A stretch of 64,000 bases of DNA from an uncultured Francisella sp. (GCA_943913655.1 CALTZA010000001.1:1-64000); one strand, 5' to 3'; positions 26,792-36,669 are shown, counted from the first letter of the stretch. A program made the numbers and translations. Notes: generated from the sequence alone by a model not told the origin.

Positions 26792-27865
26792 ATGTTGCAA
26801 CAGCCATCTTATTACCCTTTAACAGAATTTTGGTTAGATCAATTTTCTCGCACTATGATCCGTAGCAGGGAATTACACAACTGGATGCAAAAAGGCTTTA
26901 GCGGAGTAACCACTAACCCTAGCATTTTTTCGCGGGCTATTGCACAGGACTTAAGCTATCAGGAGCAAATCAAATCTTTAAAAGCCAGATCAATAAACGC
27001 AAAAACCCGTTATGAGACGTTAATTATTGCTGATGTACAAGCCGCTTGCGATTTATTTCACCCACTTTATCAAAGCTCAAAATATCATACAGGGTATATT
27101 AGCGTTGAAATTGATCCTCGTCTGGCTAATCGTTATCAGGAAAGTTTAGCCGAAGCTCTACGCTTATACCAACTTATCAGGCGCCCAAATGTATTGATTA
27201 AAATTCCGGCGACTCAGACTGGTATAGCACTTTGCCAAGAATTAATTAACAGAGGTATAAATCTCAATATGACTCTGATTTTCTCATCAGAGCAGGCAAA
27301 CGCAGTGCAACAGGCTTATTATCGAGGTTTAAAACAACGATTGACTAATAAAAATAAACTGCACAACATTTACTTGGTAGCTAGCTTTTTTCTATCTCGC
27401 TTAGATAATGCTGTAGATCAAAAAATTCCTAGCCATTTACAAGGAAAAACAGCACTAGCGATTGCAGAGCATACTTATACATGTTGGCAAAATTTTACTC
27501 TTAAGCATGCTGCATTGACATCAACATTGCATGATGCTGGTGCAGCAAAACCAAGATTATTGTGGGCTTCAACCAGTGTTAAAGATCCCCATTATCCTCA
27601 ATTGATGTATGTGAATCATTTGGCTAAAGCGGATACTATTCTTACTTTGCCCGTTGAAACCGCAAATAATTGGTTAAAAAACCAAACCCAAGCAAATAAT
27701 ACCAAGAAGAAGGATGTTCAACTTAGCACAACACAAGCTGATGATTGTCTCAATAAAATAGAAGCACTAGGGATTGATTTGCAACAACTGGCAACAGAAC
27801 TGCAAACAAAGGGTGTAAAACAATTTGTAACTGCCTTTAATCATATACTGGAACAATTAACTTAA
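26792..27865 (+). CDS. tal: Transaldolase (long type)
   Basis: 357 residues of the class I aldolase fold that moves a dihydroxyacetone unit between sugar phosphates in the non-oxidative pentose phosphate pathway. GVTTNPSIFSRAI near residue 38 and the Schiff-base lysine in VLIKIPAT are clear. Length and the opening block fit the longer subfamily seen in actinobacteria and cyanobacteria rather than E. coli TalB. Stop codons of this gene and convergent gloB overlap by four bases, with no terminator between them. Confidence 0.88.
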   Translation: MLQQPSYYPLTEFWLDQFSRTMIRSRELHNWMQKGFSGVTTNPSIFSRAIAQDLSYQEQIKSLKARSINAKTRYETLIIADVQAACDLFHPLYQSSKYHTGYISVEIDPRLANRYQESLAEALRLYQLIRRPNVLIKIPATQTGIALCQELINRGINLNMTLIFSSEQANAVQQAYYRGLKQRLTNKNKLHNIYLVASFFLSRLDNAVDQKIPSHLQGKTALAIAEHTYTCWQNFTLKHAALTSTLHDAGAAKPRLLWASTSVKDPHYPQLMYVNHLAKADTILTLPVETANNWLKNQTQANNTKKKDVQLSTTQADDCLNKIEALGIDLQQLATELQTKGVKQFVTAFNHILEQLT

Positions 27866-28662
27866 AATTGATCACGCAACTGTCTTAAGGTAGTAAAAGC
27901 AGCTAGGGGCGTTACCGGTGTTCCAGGAATTAAATCACAGACACGTTGTATAAACTGAAGATCTGTAACTTGTAAAAAAGAATTAATTTCTCTTTCAGCC
28001 ATTAGACTATGATGAGGCCCTTCACGTTGGACAATATGTAAAAGTCTATTTGTCTCGTATACCTTATTTTTTGATAACAGGGACATTTGTTGCGCAAAAG
28101 CTATATTCTTCTGTCCATAATCATGAGCAAAGTAAAGTTGTGTCTCTCCTGGTAGTTGATTTAAGCGATTAATGCTAGCAAACAATTGTTCCACACTACC
28201 ATCGATCACTCTGCCACAACCAGCCATAAACAATAGATCACCACAGAATACTTTAAGAGGATACCCAGGATAAGACACTATATAAATCACATGTTCCATC
28301 GTATGCCCAGGGGTGTGCCAAACTGAGATCTCTGCTTGTCCGATAGAAAAACAGTCACCCCCACTTACTTGGTGATTAACCTCATAAATCGCAGCAGGTC
28401 CTCTAACAATTACATTATGATGATTATCAGCTACAAGTTCAGATACTCCAGCCAGATGATCAAAATGACGGTGTGTGATCCATATTTCATTAAGTGCCTT
28501 TATATTCCATCGCGTTAAAGCATGTTTGACGCTTTTTGCTTCACCTGGATCAATACAAATAGTTTTCCCGTCAATAAAAAGTAACCAAATAAAATTATTC
28601 AAAGAAAAACGATGGCAAGGAATACCCTGAATATCTAATGTTAAAGAGGTTAGTGCATGCAT
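27862..28662 (-). CDS. gloB: Hydroxyacylglutathione hydrolase (glyoxalase II)
   Basis: A 266-residue metallo-beta-lactamase-fold hydrolase converting S-lactoylglutathione to lactate and glutathione in methylglyoxal detoxification. The binuclear metal motif is THRHFDH (HxHxDH kept), followed by HTPGHTMEH, CGDLLFMAGCGR and AHDY in place of the usual GHEY. It overlaps the end of fabG by 13 bases, an unusual pairing that takes the place where acpP is normally found. Confidence 0.88.
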   Translation of the reverse strand: MHALTSLTLDIQGIPCHRFSLNNFIWLLFIDGKTICIDPGEAKSVKHALTRWNIKALNEIWITHRHFDHLAGVSELVADNHHNVIVRGPAAIYEVNHQVSGGDCFSIGQAEISVWHTPGHTMEHVIYIVSYPGYPLKVFCGDLLFMAGCGRVIDGSVEQLFASINRLNQLPGETQLYFAHDYGQKNIAFAQQMSLLSKNKVYETNRLLHIVQREGPHHSLMAEREINSFLQVTDLQFIQRVCDLIPGTPVTPLAAFTTLRQLRDQF

Positions 28663-29390
28663 AAGCCGCCATTACAATGCAAAACTTGGCCAGTGATATA
28701 GTTAGCTTCATCAGAAGCTAAAAATAATACTGCCGCTGCAATATCTTCCACTCGCCCCATACGAGCCATTGGAATCATCGCCTTAGCCTCAGCCAAGAGA
28801 CTTTCAGATAGATGATTGGTCATATCTGTCATGATCCAACCTGGTGCCACGCAATTAACGGTAATATGACGATTGGCTACCTCTCGAGCAAGGCTCTGAC
28901 TAAATGCAACCAAGCCTGCTTTGCTGCTAGCATAATTGCTTTGTCCGGCGTTACCAGTTGTGCCTGCTAAAGAACTAATATTAATAATACGGCCATTTTT
29001 AGCTCTTAACATAGGACGCAATAATTTTTGACATACCAGAAAAACACCTTTTAAATTAGTTGATAACACTTCATCCCACTCATCTTCTTTCATACGTATC
29101 ACCAGATTGTCTCGGTTAATAGCCGCATTATTCACCAGAATGTGGACCACAGTCTCTTCGTTAATTAACCTGCAAAGAGCTGTATCAATACTTTTTTTAT
29201 CAGCCACATTAAGCACAAGCCCACGACCATTAAAATCAGTCAAATCCTTAGTAATATCATCTGCACCTGCTTGACTGGTAGCTGTGCCAATTACTTTTGC
29301 CCCTGCTTGCGCTAAAGTGTGTGCAATACATTTGCCAATCCCTCTGGATGCACCTGTCACTAAAGCCGTTTTCCTTTGTAATAAAAACAT
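28650..29390 (-). CDS. fabG: 3-oxoacyl-ACP reductase
   Basis: A short-chain dehydrogenase of 246 residues that reduces 3-ketoacyl-ACP with NADPH in fatty acid elongation. The cofactor motif GASRGIG, NNAA, the catalytic Ser (ISSLAG) and the YASSK Tyr/Lys pair are all present, as is the C-terminal GQVLHCNGG. fabD lies 21 bases upstream, so this is the core of a fab operon. acpP and fabF, usually next, are not in view. Confidence 0.95.
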   Translation of the reverse strand: MFLLQRKTALVTGASRGIGKCIAHTLAQAGAKVIGTATSQAGADDITKDLTDFNGRGLVLNVADKKSIDTALCRLINEETVVHILVNNAAINRDNLVIRMKEDEWDEVLSTNLKGVFLVCQKLLRPMLRAKNGRIINISSLAGTTGNAGQSNYASSKAGLVAFSQSLAREVANRHITVNCVAPGWIMTDMTNHLSESLLAEAKAMIPMARMGRVEDIAAAVLFLASDEANYITGQVLHCNGGLCMH

Positions 29391-29411
29391 TAGTTCTATC
29401 TCCTACTGTGA

Positions 29412-30335
29412 CTATTGATGTTGATCTAGCCAAGATGCAATATCCTCCACAGATGTCCACGAGCACATTTGCAAGGGATGATTCATGCGTTTATTCAAAT
29501 CAGTCAACACTCGCGTTGGTGCACATTCAACTGCTTCAGGCACACCTTGTGTATATAAATATTCCATACTCTTAACCCACAATACGGGTGAATATAGCTG
29601 TTTAATCAGCGCTTCTTTTATGGCAGATAAACTGCTATGCGTAGAAGCACTAACATTGTGTATAATGGGAATCACAGGCTCAGCAAACTTAACTGAAGCC
29701 AGTATCTTAGCTAATTTCTCTGCTGCTTTACTCATTAAAGAGCAATGTGAAGGCACAGAAACCGATAATAATATCGCTTTAGCTCCCTGTCTTTTTGCTA
29801 ATTGAGCTACCTGATCGACAGCCTTTCTCTCACCGGCAATAACAATTTGCTCAGGAGTGTTAATATTGGCAACTTCAACCACGCCGCAAGTAACTTGCGT
29901 ACATAATGTATGCACCTTTTCTTCGGGTAAATTGAGAATTGCTGCCATTGCACCTTGACTGCCGATCACAGCATTCTGCATCAAACAAGCTCGCTTTTTG
30001 ACCACTTGTAGCGAATCTTGGAAAGTGACTGCTTTTGCAGCTACCAAAGCACTGTATTCACCGAGGCTATGACCTGCAACATATTTTGGCTGCTTCCCTC
30101 CTAGATTACAATAAACTCGAAATGCAGCAATCGCAACAGTCAACATTAAAGGTTGCGTGATTTCAGTACGTGCGATGATTTCTTTATTTTCCCCTTGCAA
30201 TAAAGACCATAAATTCAGTGATAAAGTATCAGAGGCTTCTTCAAAAGTATGCTGTACAATAGAACAGTTAGAGAATCCAGACATCATCCCTAATTTTTGA
30301 GCCCCCTGACCAGGAAACAAGAATGCGAATGCCAT
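29412..30335 (-). CDS. fabD: Malonyl-CoA:ACP transacylase
   Basis: 307 residues from the ATG at 30335, which has AAGG at good spacing; the upstream TTG start is less likely. It transfers malonyl from CoA to ACP to prime elongation. The motifs FPGQGAQ near the N-terminus and GHSLGEY with the nucleophile Ser are clear, and the catalytic His is in VPSHC. First gene of the fabD-fabG-gloB unit; fabH and plsX are not upstream. Confidence 0.95.
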   Translation of the reverse strand: MAFAFLFPGQGAQKLGMMSGFSNCSIVQHTFEEASDTLSLNLWSLLQGENKEIIARTEITQPLMLTVAIAAFRVYCNLGGKQPKYVAGHSLGEYSALVAAKAVTFQDSLQVVKKRACLMQNAVIGSQGAMAAILNLPEEKVHTLCTQVTCGVVEVANINTPEQIVIAGERKAVDQVAQLAKRQGAKAILLSVSVPSHCSLMSKAAEKLAKILASVKFAEPVIPIIHNVSASTHSSLSAIKEALIKQLYSPVLWVKSMEYLYTQGVPEAVECAPTRVLTDLNKRMNHPLQMCSWTSVEDIASWLDQHQ

Positions 30336-30471
30336 ATTAATCCTTATCAATTGTACAAATAGTAGTTTAACTTTTCTTTTATATAATTGTCATGTTGAAT
30401 ATATATTAAACACCTCTTAGTATTAATTTCTCATTAAAGATGTAACCTTAACTTTCAACAGTAAAATATCT

Positions 30472-31152
30472 ATGATAAAACAGCTTTCCTTTTTTAAAAT
30501 AACCCCAAAAGAACGCTTTAATGTCTATTCACATGCTATCACCACAGCATTGTACTTCATCATTTCTTTTTTCATTTTAAAGCAAAGCTACCAATATAAC
30601 CTCTTTTATTTTATACCGTCTTTCATTTACTGCGCTGGTTTAATAGGCTGCTATCTATCTTCTATGCTTTATCATTGGGCTGATCAAATTGAGCTAAAAA
30701 ATAAATTACGCGTGATTGATCACTGCTTTATCTTTATTTCTTCCCCTACAACTTATGCACCGATGTTACTGATCGCGTTTAATAACAGCACATGGCCAAT
30801 ACTTTTTTGGATTTATCTATCCTTTATGGCAGCACTGGGCTGTTACTATGAATTGCATTTAGGGAAAAACAGTTATCAGCAAAAAAGAGGAAAGCCCTTT
30901 ATGATTGCTAAGATCTTATCAGGTTCTCTCATTATTTTATTACCAAAGTTCTTGGCCACATTCCCTTGGTATTCGATTCTATTTAATTTCGCAAGTCTTG
31001 CAACCACCTCAATTGGTATTTGGTGCTATGCAAAGTCCAAAAAAGACCAAGTTCACGAAGTCTATTATCACGGGCTATGGCATATTCTCGCTGCCATTGG
31101 TTCTTTTCTATTTCTTTGCAGTTACTTTCCTACGGTTTACTCTTTTGACTAA
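30472..31152 (+). CDS. PAQR/hemolysin III family membrane protein
   Basis: 226 residues with about seven hydrophobic segments. The family motifs are visible: ERFNVYSH near residue 14, SSMLYHW near 65, VIDHC near 83 and the C-terminal H-x(3)-H type site (YYHGLWHILAA). These His/Asp/Ser residues form a zinc site in PAQR proteins, some of which act as lipid hydrolases; the name hemolysin III is historical. Single-gene unit, divergent from fabD. More divergent than typical YqfA. Confidence 0.78.
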   Translation: MIKQLSFFKITPKERFNVYSHAITTALYFIISFFILKQSYQYNLFYFIPSFIYCAGLIGCYLSSMLYHWADQIELKNKLRVIDHCFIFISSPTTYAPMLLIAFNNSTWPILFWIYLSFMAALGCYYELHLGKNSYQQKRGKPFMIAKILSGSLIILLPKFLATFPWYSILFNFASLATTSIGIWCYAKSKKDQVHEVYYHGLWHILAAIGSFLFLCSYFPTVYSFD

Positions 31153-31237
31153 AAACAAACAGCAACTTATTGCGCTTAATGAAAATGAAATAGATTTTTA
31201 TTTTATTTACTCTTAATTATTTAAGCCTAGTAAAAAC

Positions 31238-32275
31238 TTATAAAAGATCTTCCTTGTTTCTTAATATACTCAAATGTCGGTACGTATGTGCAGTGACAAT
31301 GCGCCCTCGAGGTGTCCTTTGAATGAATCCTTGCTGTATTAGATAAGGTTCCAATACATCTTCAATGGTATTGACAGGCTCACCGATGGCTGCTGCTAAG
31401 TTTGCCACTCCAACCGGTCCTCCTGAAAATTGGTGAATAATCGCAGTTAATAATTTACGATCAATAATATCCAACCCCACTGAATCAATCTCTAACATAT
31501 TTAATGCTGTTTGTGTGGTAGTTAAATCAATCTTGCCTCCATTTTTTACCTCTGCAAAATCCCTGACTCGTCGCAAAATACGGTTAGCGATACGAGGCGT
31601 TCCCCGCGAACGACGAGAAATTTCCATTGCACTTTTTTCATCAAGCCGACAACCAATCAGATCACTGGAGCGTCTAATAATTAACGCCAACTCTCGCGGT
31701 TGATAAAACTCTAAACGCATTACAATACCAAATCGATCACGTAAAGGATTGGTGAGCATGCCTGCACGGGTTGTTGCCCCTAATAATGTAAAAGGTGGTA
31801 GATCAATTTTGACCGCTCGCGCACCTGGCCCCTCACCAATCATAATATCTAATTGAAAATCTTCTAAAGCTGGGTAAAGGATTTCTTCAATATTGGAGTT
31901 AAGACGATGAATTTCATCGATAAATAGTACATCAAACGGATCTAGACTGGTTAATATACCTGCTAAATCTCCAGCTTTTTCCAATACTGGTCCAGAAGTT
32001 TGCCGTAAATTAACACCCAATTCACGCGCCACTACAAAAGCCAAAGTTGTTTTACCAAGTCCTGGAGGGCCAAACAATAAGGTGTGGTCCAAAGCTTCTT
32101 TCCTATTTTTAGCTGCTTGAATAAAAATAGCCAGCTGCTCTGTAATTTTATTTTGTCCGATATACTCAATAAGATAGCGAGGGCGCAATGCTTTTTCTAA
32201 AGCTTCTTCATGTCTTGAAAGAGCAGAAGTCTCTCTGATACAGATCTCTTCATCCAAATGATCGGTGGTAATCAT
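31238..32275 (-). CDS. ruvB: Holliday junction branch-migration ATPase RuvB
   Basis: 345 residues of the hexameric AAA+ motor that drives branch migration with RuvA. Walker A is LFGPPGLGKTT, Walker B VLFIDEIHR, sensor 1 LLGATTRAG, and the winged-helix C-terminus contains TPRGR. The start codon overlaps the stop of tadA as ATGA. ruvA and ruvC are not adjacent, contrary to the common ruvC-ruvA-ruvB order. Confidence 0.96.
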   Translation of the reverse strand: MITTDHLDEEICIRETSALSRHEEALEKALRPRYLIEYIGQNKITEQLAIFIQAAKNRKEALDHTLLFGPPGLGKTTLAFVVARELGVNLRQTSGPVLEKAGDLAGILTSLDPFDVLFIDEIHRLNSNIEEILYPALEDFQLDIMIGEGPGARAVKIDLPPFTLLGATTRAGMLTNPLRDRFGIVMRLEFYQPRELALIIRRSSDLIGCRLDEKSAMEISRRSRGTPRIANRILRRVRDFAEVKNGGKIDLTTTQTALNMLEIDSVGLDIIDRKLLTAIIHQFSGGPVGVANLAAAIGEPVNTIEDVLEPYLIQQGFIQRTPRGRIVTAHTYRHLSILRNKEDLL

Positions 32276-33021
32276 ATCTTTTTCTCACTAGCACAGTGAT
32301 CAAGAGTATTACGCTTGGCCTGAAAAAAGCCGCGCATTAATTGTCTACATTCTTCTGTCAAAATTCCTCCTAAAAAAGTGGTATGATGATTCATATGCTG
32401 ATAAATACTTTGATCAACACTTACAACCATGCCTGTTTTGGCTTCTAATGCACCATAGATAACTCGCCTAATACGCGCTTGTAAAATAGCTCCAACACAC
32501 ATCATACAAGGTTCTACCGTCACATATAGATCGCAGCCAAGTAAGCGATGATTGTCCAATATCTTACTGGCTTTCTCAATTGCTGTCATTTCAGCATGAT
32601 ATAGTACGCAACATTGTTTTTGCATTTGATTATAACCAGATGCGATCACTTGATCTTGATAAACGATCACAGCTCCAACCGGTACTTCACCCATAAGAGC
32701 GGCTCGTTTTGCCTCTTTTAAGGCACATCGCATCCAACCCTCCATGATTATTTGTTCAGGGAAAATGGCTATCGGCGCAGTTTGTTTTAATAAATAAGAC
32801 AAATTCTGTTTGATCTCAGAAGAAATATCAGATAGCGACATGTTCCACTCAATGGCATACAAACGCCATAAAATAGCACGGGTGAGGCCTCTATGGCACA
32901 TTTGCAATTGCAAAAAAACAGATAAGGCACCTTTTTCACGCAACTGCGCTGTGTTAAAGATACCTAACTGCTTTAATTGATCCACAACTTTCGGTGGTAA
33001 AAGAGAAAAATCATTAAGCAC
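32272..33021 (-). CDS. tadA: TfoX C-terminal domain fused to tRNA adenosine-34 deaminase TadA
   Basis: 249 residues from a GTG start. The first 75 residues resemble the TfoX C-terminal domain (helix-hairpin-helix-like: LPPKVVDQLKQLGIFNTAQL and LYAIEWNMSLSDIS). Residues about 92-240 are TadA: the zinc/proton-shuttle HAEMTAIEKA, the zinc PCMMCVGA site, and the RIRRVIYGA block. TadA converts A34 to inosine in tRNA-Arg(ACG) so that CGN codons are read. TadA alone is about 150-170 residues, so the extension is genuine and in frame. It is coupled to ruvB. Confidence 0.88.
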   Translation of the reverse strand: MLNDFSLLPPKVVDQLKQLGIFNTAQLREKGALSVFLQLQMCHRGLTRAILWRLYAIEWNMSLSDISSEIKQNLSYLLKQTAPIAIFPEQIIMEGWMRCALKEAKRAALMGEVPVGAVIVYQDQVIASGYNQMQKQCCVLYHAEMTAIEKASKILDNHRLLGCDLYVTVEPCMMCVGAILQARIRRVIYGALEAKTGMVVSVDQSIYQHMNHHTTFLGGILTEECRQLMRGFFQAKRNTLDHCASEKKI

Positions 33022-33130
33022 AGTAATAAATAATAAAATTTATTAAGTAGATCTCTGAGAAGTTTAAACATATTCAATGACTTTACTTACTGCTGGATCC
33101 CAGCTTTAATAAACGCCTATTTCCTTTTTT

Positions 33131-34657
33131 TCATCTCTTTTTTGCATCATTCAACTTTTCTTGAGTCCCACTTAGTGTAGTTACTTTACCGGTCTTTCTC
33201 TCTTCAGCGATAATTTTCTTTTCATTCACGATGTATCGCCCAAGAGATTTTTTCCATAAGCCTGAGTGAGAAGTAAATTCAATTGCTTTTCTAAGCTGAA
33301 TATCCTGCTTAGGATCGGGAATATAATTATAAGAGCCTTCTTTTAACAATTTATTTTTAATTCTTTCATTTTCTTTTTCATTAATAGGTTGTGGACTTTT
33401 AGTCGGGTGCACCACCATTGGCTGTTCAGTTTTGGAAGAGCTCGGATTGGATAAATGATGGCTTAAACTAGTCTCACGAAAATCAAATAGATCATCGTCT
33501 TTGGTTTTGACCTCAACATCAGGCACAATGCCCCTAGCTTGAATAGAACGACCTTTTGGTGTGAAGTACAAAGCAATTGTTAACTTAATACCATCATCAC
33601 TACTTAAAGGGATCACCGTTTGCACAGAACCTTTGCCAAAGCTACGCGTTCCCATCACCAGCGCTCTTTGATAATCTTGTAAAGCACCTGTTACTACTTC
33701 AGAAGCTGATGCAGAACCTGCATTAATTAAGATAGTCAAAGGAATTTTCTTGATCTGTTCAGGCAGTTGCGCAAGAGGATCTTCTTGTATCATCACACTT
33801 GATGGGTCTTGATAATCGCTTTTTCTAGCTTTTAATATAATTTTTTGCGTATCACGTCGGCCTTTGGTACTAACCACAATAGCATTTTTAGGTACAAAGG
33901 CAGATACCACACCCACTGCCGAATTTAGTAGCCCACCTGCATTATTGCGTAAATCAAGAATTAGGCCTTTAAGCGGATGTTCTTTAGACAATGTTCGAAT
34001 ATGATCAGCAAAATCAGATAAAGTTTGCTCCTTGAAACCACTCAAACGAATATAGCCAATACCTGGTTCAAAATACCTACTCTTTACTGTTTTGACATTA
34101 ATGATTGCTCGTTGCAACTTAACATTAAATGGCCGCATAACGTCCTTGCGAGCAATAGTCAATACCACGCTGGTGCCAGCGTCACCACGCATCTTCTTAG
34201 AAGCTTCAATGGTTGACATACCTCGCGTGGATACACCATCAATTTGAATAATATGATCATTAGGGCGTAAGCCTGCTGCAAACGCTGGTGTATCCTCGAT
34301 AGGAGTGATAATACTAATAAAATCATTATCCTTAACAATCTCCAACCCCAAACCGCCGAATTTACCAGTAGCTAATTCACTAAAATCTTTCAAATCCTCT
34401 TGATTAAGATATTCAGAGTGTGGATCCAAACCGGATACCATGCCTTTCATGGCATTTTCTATCAAATCCTTATCTTTGGTATCTTCAAAGTAATTAGTCT
34501 TTATTTGACCATAGACCTCAGCAAAAGTTTTGATTTCTTTCACTGGAATAGAGGTAGATTTTACTTGCTGCACATCCCCCGCATAAGTTTGAATACCTAG
34601 ACTAAACACAGCACCTATACTCGCCCCAATAAGGCCATACACAAACTTTTTTCTCAT
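33131..34657 (-). CDS. ctpA: C-terminal processing peptidase (S41, CtpA)
   Basis: 508 residues. A signal peptide (about 1-26) predicts a periplasmic location. The PDZ domain (about 95-180, starting GKFGGLGLEI) precedes the S41 protease domain with the catalytic Ser in NAGSASASE and Lys in GKGSVQT. Ctp enzymes trim or degrade wall hydrolases and envelope proteins. It lies downstream of the envC remnant and gpmI, a conserved order. The tail beyond residue about 400 is low-complexity and charged. Confidence 0.94.
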   Translation of the reverse strand: MRKKFVYGLIGASIGAVFSLGIQTYAGDVQQVKSTSIPVKEIKTFAEVYGQIKTNYFEDTKDKDLIENAMKGMVSGLDPHSEYLNQEDLKDFSELATGKFGGLGLEIVKDNDFISIITPIEDTPAFAAGLRPNDHIIQIDGVSTRGMSTIEASKKMRGDAGTSVVLTIARKDVMRPFNVKLQRAIINVKTVKSRYFEPGIGYIRLSGFKEQTLSDFADHIRTLSKEHPLKGLILDLRNNAGGLLNSAVGVVSAFVPKNAIVVSTKGRRDTQKIILKARKSDYQDPSSVMIQEDPLAQLPEQIKKIPLTILINAGSASASEVVTGALQDYQRALVMGTRSFGKGSVQTVIPLSSDDGIKLTIALYFTPKGRSIQARGIVPDVEVKTKDDDLFDFRETSLSHHLSNPSSSKTEQPMVVHPTKSPQPINEKENERIKNKLLKEGSYNYIPDPKQDIQLRKAIEFTSHSGLWKKSLGRYIVNEKKIIAEERKTGKVTTLSGTQEKLNDAKKR

Positions 34658-34676
34658 ATCAACTCGTTATTCTTAT

Positions 34677-35095
34677 TTAAATGAATTTAAAACCAAGACT
34701 GTGGGTTAACTGGAGATACCTTTCCCTTAGTGCAAAATAAATTTCAGAGCTATTACCCACTACACCCAAAGAGGTACCTGCACCTACCTTATCATGGATA
34801 GAGGAACCAATTGAAACCAATCCCGTATAAGCTGTTGTAATATAAATCTGATCATGCTGAATAATCACCACATTATCATTCCTAGCAGCTGGCCAACATA
34901 AGCCACCTGCCCAGCGCCAACATTTACTACCTGTTCACCAGGGCGTGATTGTATAACAAAACCTTTGGCAATACCACCATCAGCGCACTTTTGCCCATAG
35001 CGTGTTCGGATTACTTCTTTATGTACAGGAAATTGCAATTGTTTTTTGACTTGCTGAATTTCCTGAAAATGCGTATCTAATAAGAAACGGAAATA
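34677..35095 (-). pseudogene. envC: envC remnant (LytM-domain amidase activator)
   Basis: Only the C-terminal part of an EnvC is left. One frame reads QLQFPVHKEVIRTRYG, then GFVIQSRPGEQVVNVGAG and VAYVGQLLG; a one-base shift near 34870 continues as VVIIQHDQIYITTAY and ends IYFALRERY near the stop at 34677. These match EnvC blocks (WPV, the VIDHG region, LYFEIR). The coiled-coil N-terminal two thirds and signal peptide are missing, and gpmI begins only about 40 bases upstream. The gpmI-envC-ctpA order supports the identity. Confidence 0.85.
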
Positions 35096-35133
35096 AACCC
35101 AAACACAACCACTAATAAAACATCACAACCACC

Positions 35134-36669
35134 TCAAAATTTGATCAAACTATGACCTGTCATTTGCGCTGGTTGATCTAAACCAAGAATGGTTAATAAA
35201 CTAGGTGCCACATCTTGCAAAGAGCCGCCCTCACGAATTTGGGCTTTTTCTCCTACATAAATAAACGGCACCGGATTAGTAGTATGTTGGGTATGTGACT
35301 GTTGCACCTGCTCATCATACATTTGCTCACTGTTTCCATGATCAGCAGTAATTATTAACTCACCCCCATGTGCCAACACCTGTGGTACAATTTTGCTAAG
35401 ACATTGATCTAAAACTTCTATTGCTCGCACAGCCGCTGTCATCACTCCAGTATGACCAACCATATCGGCATTAGCAAAATTACATACCACAAATTGAAAC
35501 TTTTCTGATTGAATTGCCTTGATTAAACGCTCGCTCACTTCAAACGCACTCATCTCAGGTTTTAAATCATAGGTTCTCACCTTTGGTGAGGGCACTAAAA
35601 TCCGTTCCTCCCCAACAAAAGGAGCTTCTCTGCCTCCATTAAAAAAGTAGGTCACATGTGGATATTTTTCAGTTTCAGCAATACGCAATTGTCGTAAGCC
35701 TAAATGAGAAAAATATTCACCCAAACTGTTTTCTACATTTTGCGGGGAAAACAACACAGGATGAGTATATTGATCACCGTAAGAAGTCATGCTTGCTATA
35801 TACCCCCATTTCATTTCCCTTTTTCGAGGGAAACCGGCAAAATTCCTAGAGGTAAGTGCCGACCATAACTGCCTTGCTCGGTCAGCGCGAAAGTTTAAAA
35901 AAAGCAAGGCATCATCAAAGCAGAACTCAGTGTTTGTATCTATTCTTTGGGGCAGAAAAAATTCATCATTAATATTTTCTTGATAGGACTGATGTAAGGC
36001 ATCTAGAGTATTTTGATGAATCAAACTTATTGGATGCTCCTGTGCTGCTAACACATCATAAACTGCTTTAGTGCGCTGCCAGCGTCGATCTCTGTCCATA
36101 GCATAAAAGCGACCAGACATGACTCCTACCTTCACCGCCTGATGCTGTTTTTTAAATGCCTTTAGACACTTTAAATACACAGCAGCACTTTGAGGTGGAG
36201 TATCTCTACCATCTAAAATTGGGTGTAATACAATATCTTGTGCGCCTTTTTGCAATAATACTTCTATTAAGGAAAAAAAATGGTCAATATGACTATGCAC
36301 ACCTCCATTAGAAAAAAGCCCTAATAGATGAATGCGCCTTTGCGTTTTAGCACAAAGAGCTTGTACTACTGGATTATCTTTTAATGTATACTGATCAATA
36401 CTTTCATTAATACGTACAATATCTTGCTTAAATACTCGTCCTGCTCCTAAATTAAGATGCCCTACCTCGGAATTACCAAATTGTCCTTTGGGTAATCCCA
36501 CCATCGACTCAGATGCATTAATGGTGCCGTGGGCATAATGAGTGAGTAAAAAGTCCCAATAAGGCGTTTTCGCCTGTGCAATGGCATTGTTTTTAGACTC
36601 TTGTCGAAATCCAAAACCATCAAGAATAATCAGCACTGCAAGACTTTTTCTCAATTTTGTATATTTCAT
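35134..36669 (-). CDS. gpmI: 2,3-bisphosphoglycerate-independent phosphoglycerate mutase
   Basis: A 511-residue glycolytic enzyme that interconverts 3- and 2-phosphoglycerate with two manganese ions. LIILDGFG holds metal ligands, the phosphoserine is in FGNSEVGHLNLGAGR, and the second metal site is TADHGNSEQM. A TTG at 36681 would add four residues; ATG 36669 gives the family-like start MKYTKLRKS. It is divergent from yqgE across a 170-base region. Confidence 0.95.
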   Translation of the reverse strand: MKYTKLRKSLAVLIILDGFGFRQESKNNAIAQAKTPYWDFLLTHYAHGTINASESMVGLPKGQFGNSEVGHLNLGAGRVFKQDIVRINESIDQYTLKDNPVVQALCAKTQRRIHLLGLFSNGGVHSHIDHFFSLIEVLLQKGAQDIVLHPILDGRDTPPQSAAVYLKCLKAFKKQHQAVKVGVMSGRFYAMDRDRRWQRTKAVYDVLAAQEHPISLIHQNTLDALHQSYQENINDEFFLPQRIDTNTEFCFDDALLFLNFRADRARQLWSALTSRNFAGFPRKREMKWGYIASMTSYGDQYTHPVLFSPQNVENSLGEYFSHLGLRQLRIAETEKYPHVTYFFNGGREAPFVGEERILVPSPKVRTYDLKPEMSAFEVSERLIKAIQSEKFQFVVCNFANADMVGHTGVMTAAVRAIEVLDQCLSKIVPQVLAHGGELIITADHGNSEQMYDEQVQQSHTQHTTNPVPFIYVGEKAQIREGGSLQDVAPSLLTILGLDQPAQMTGHSLIKF

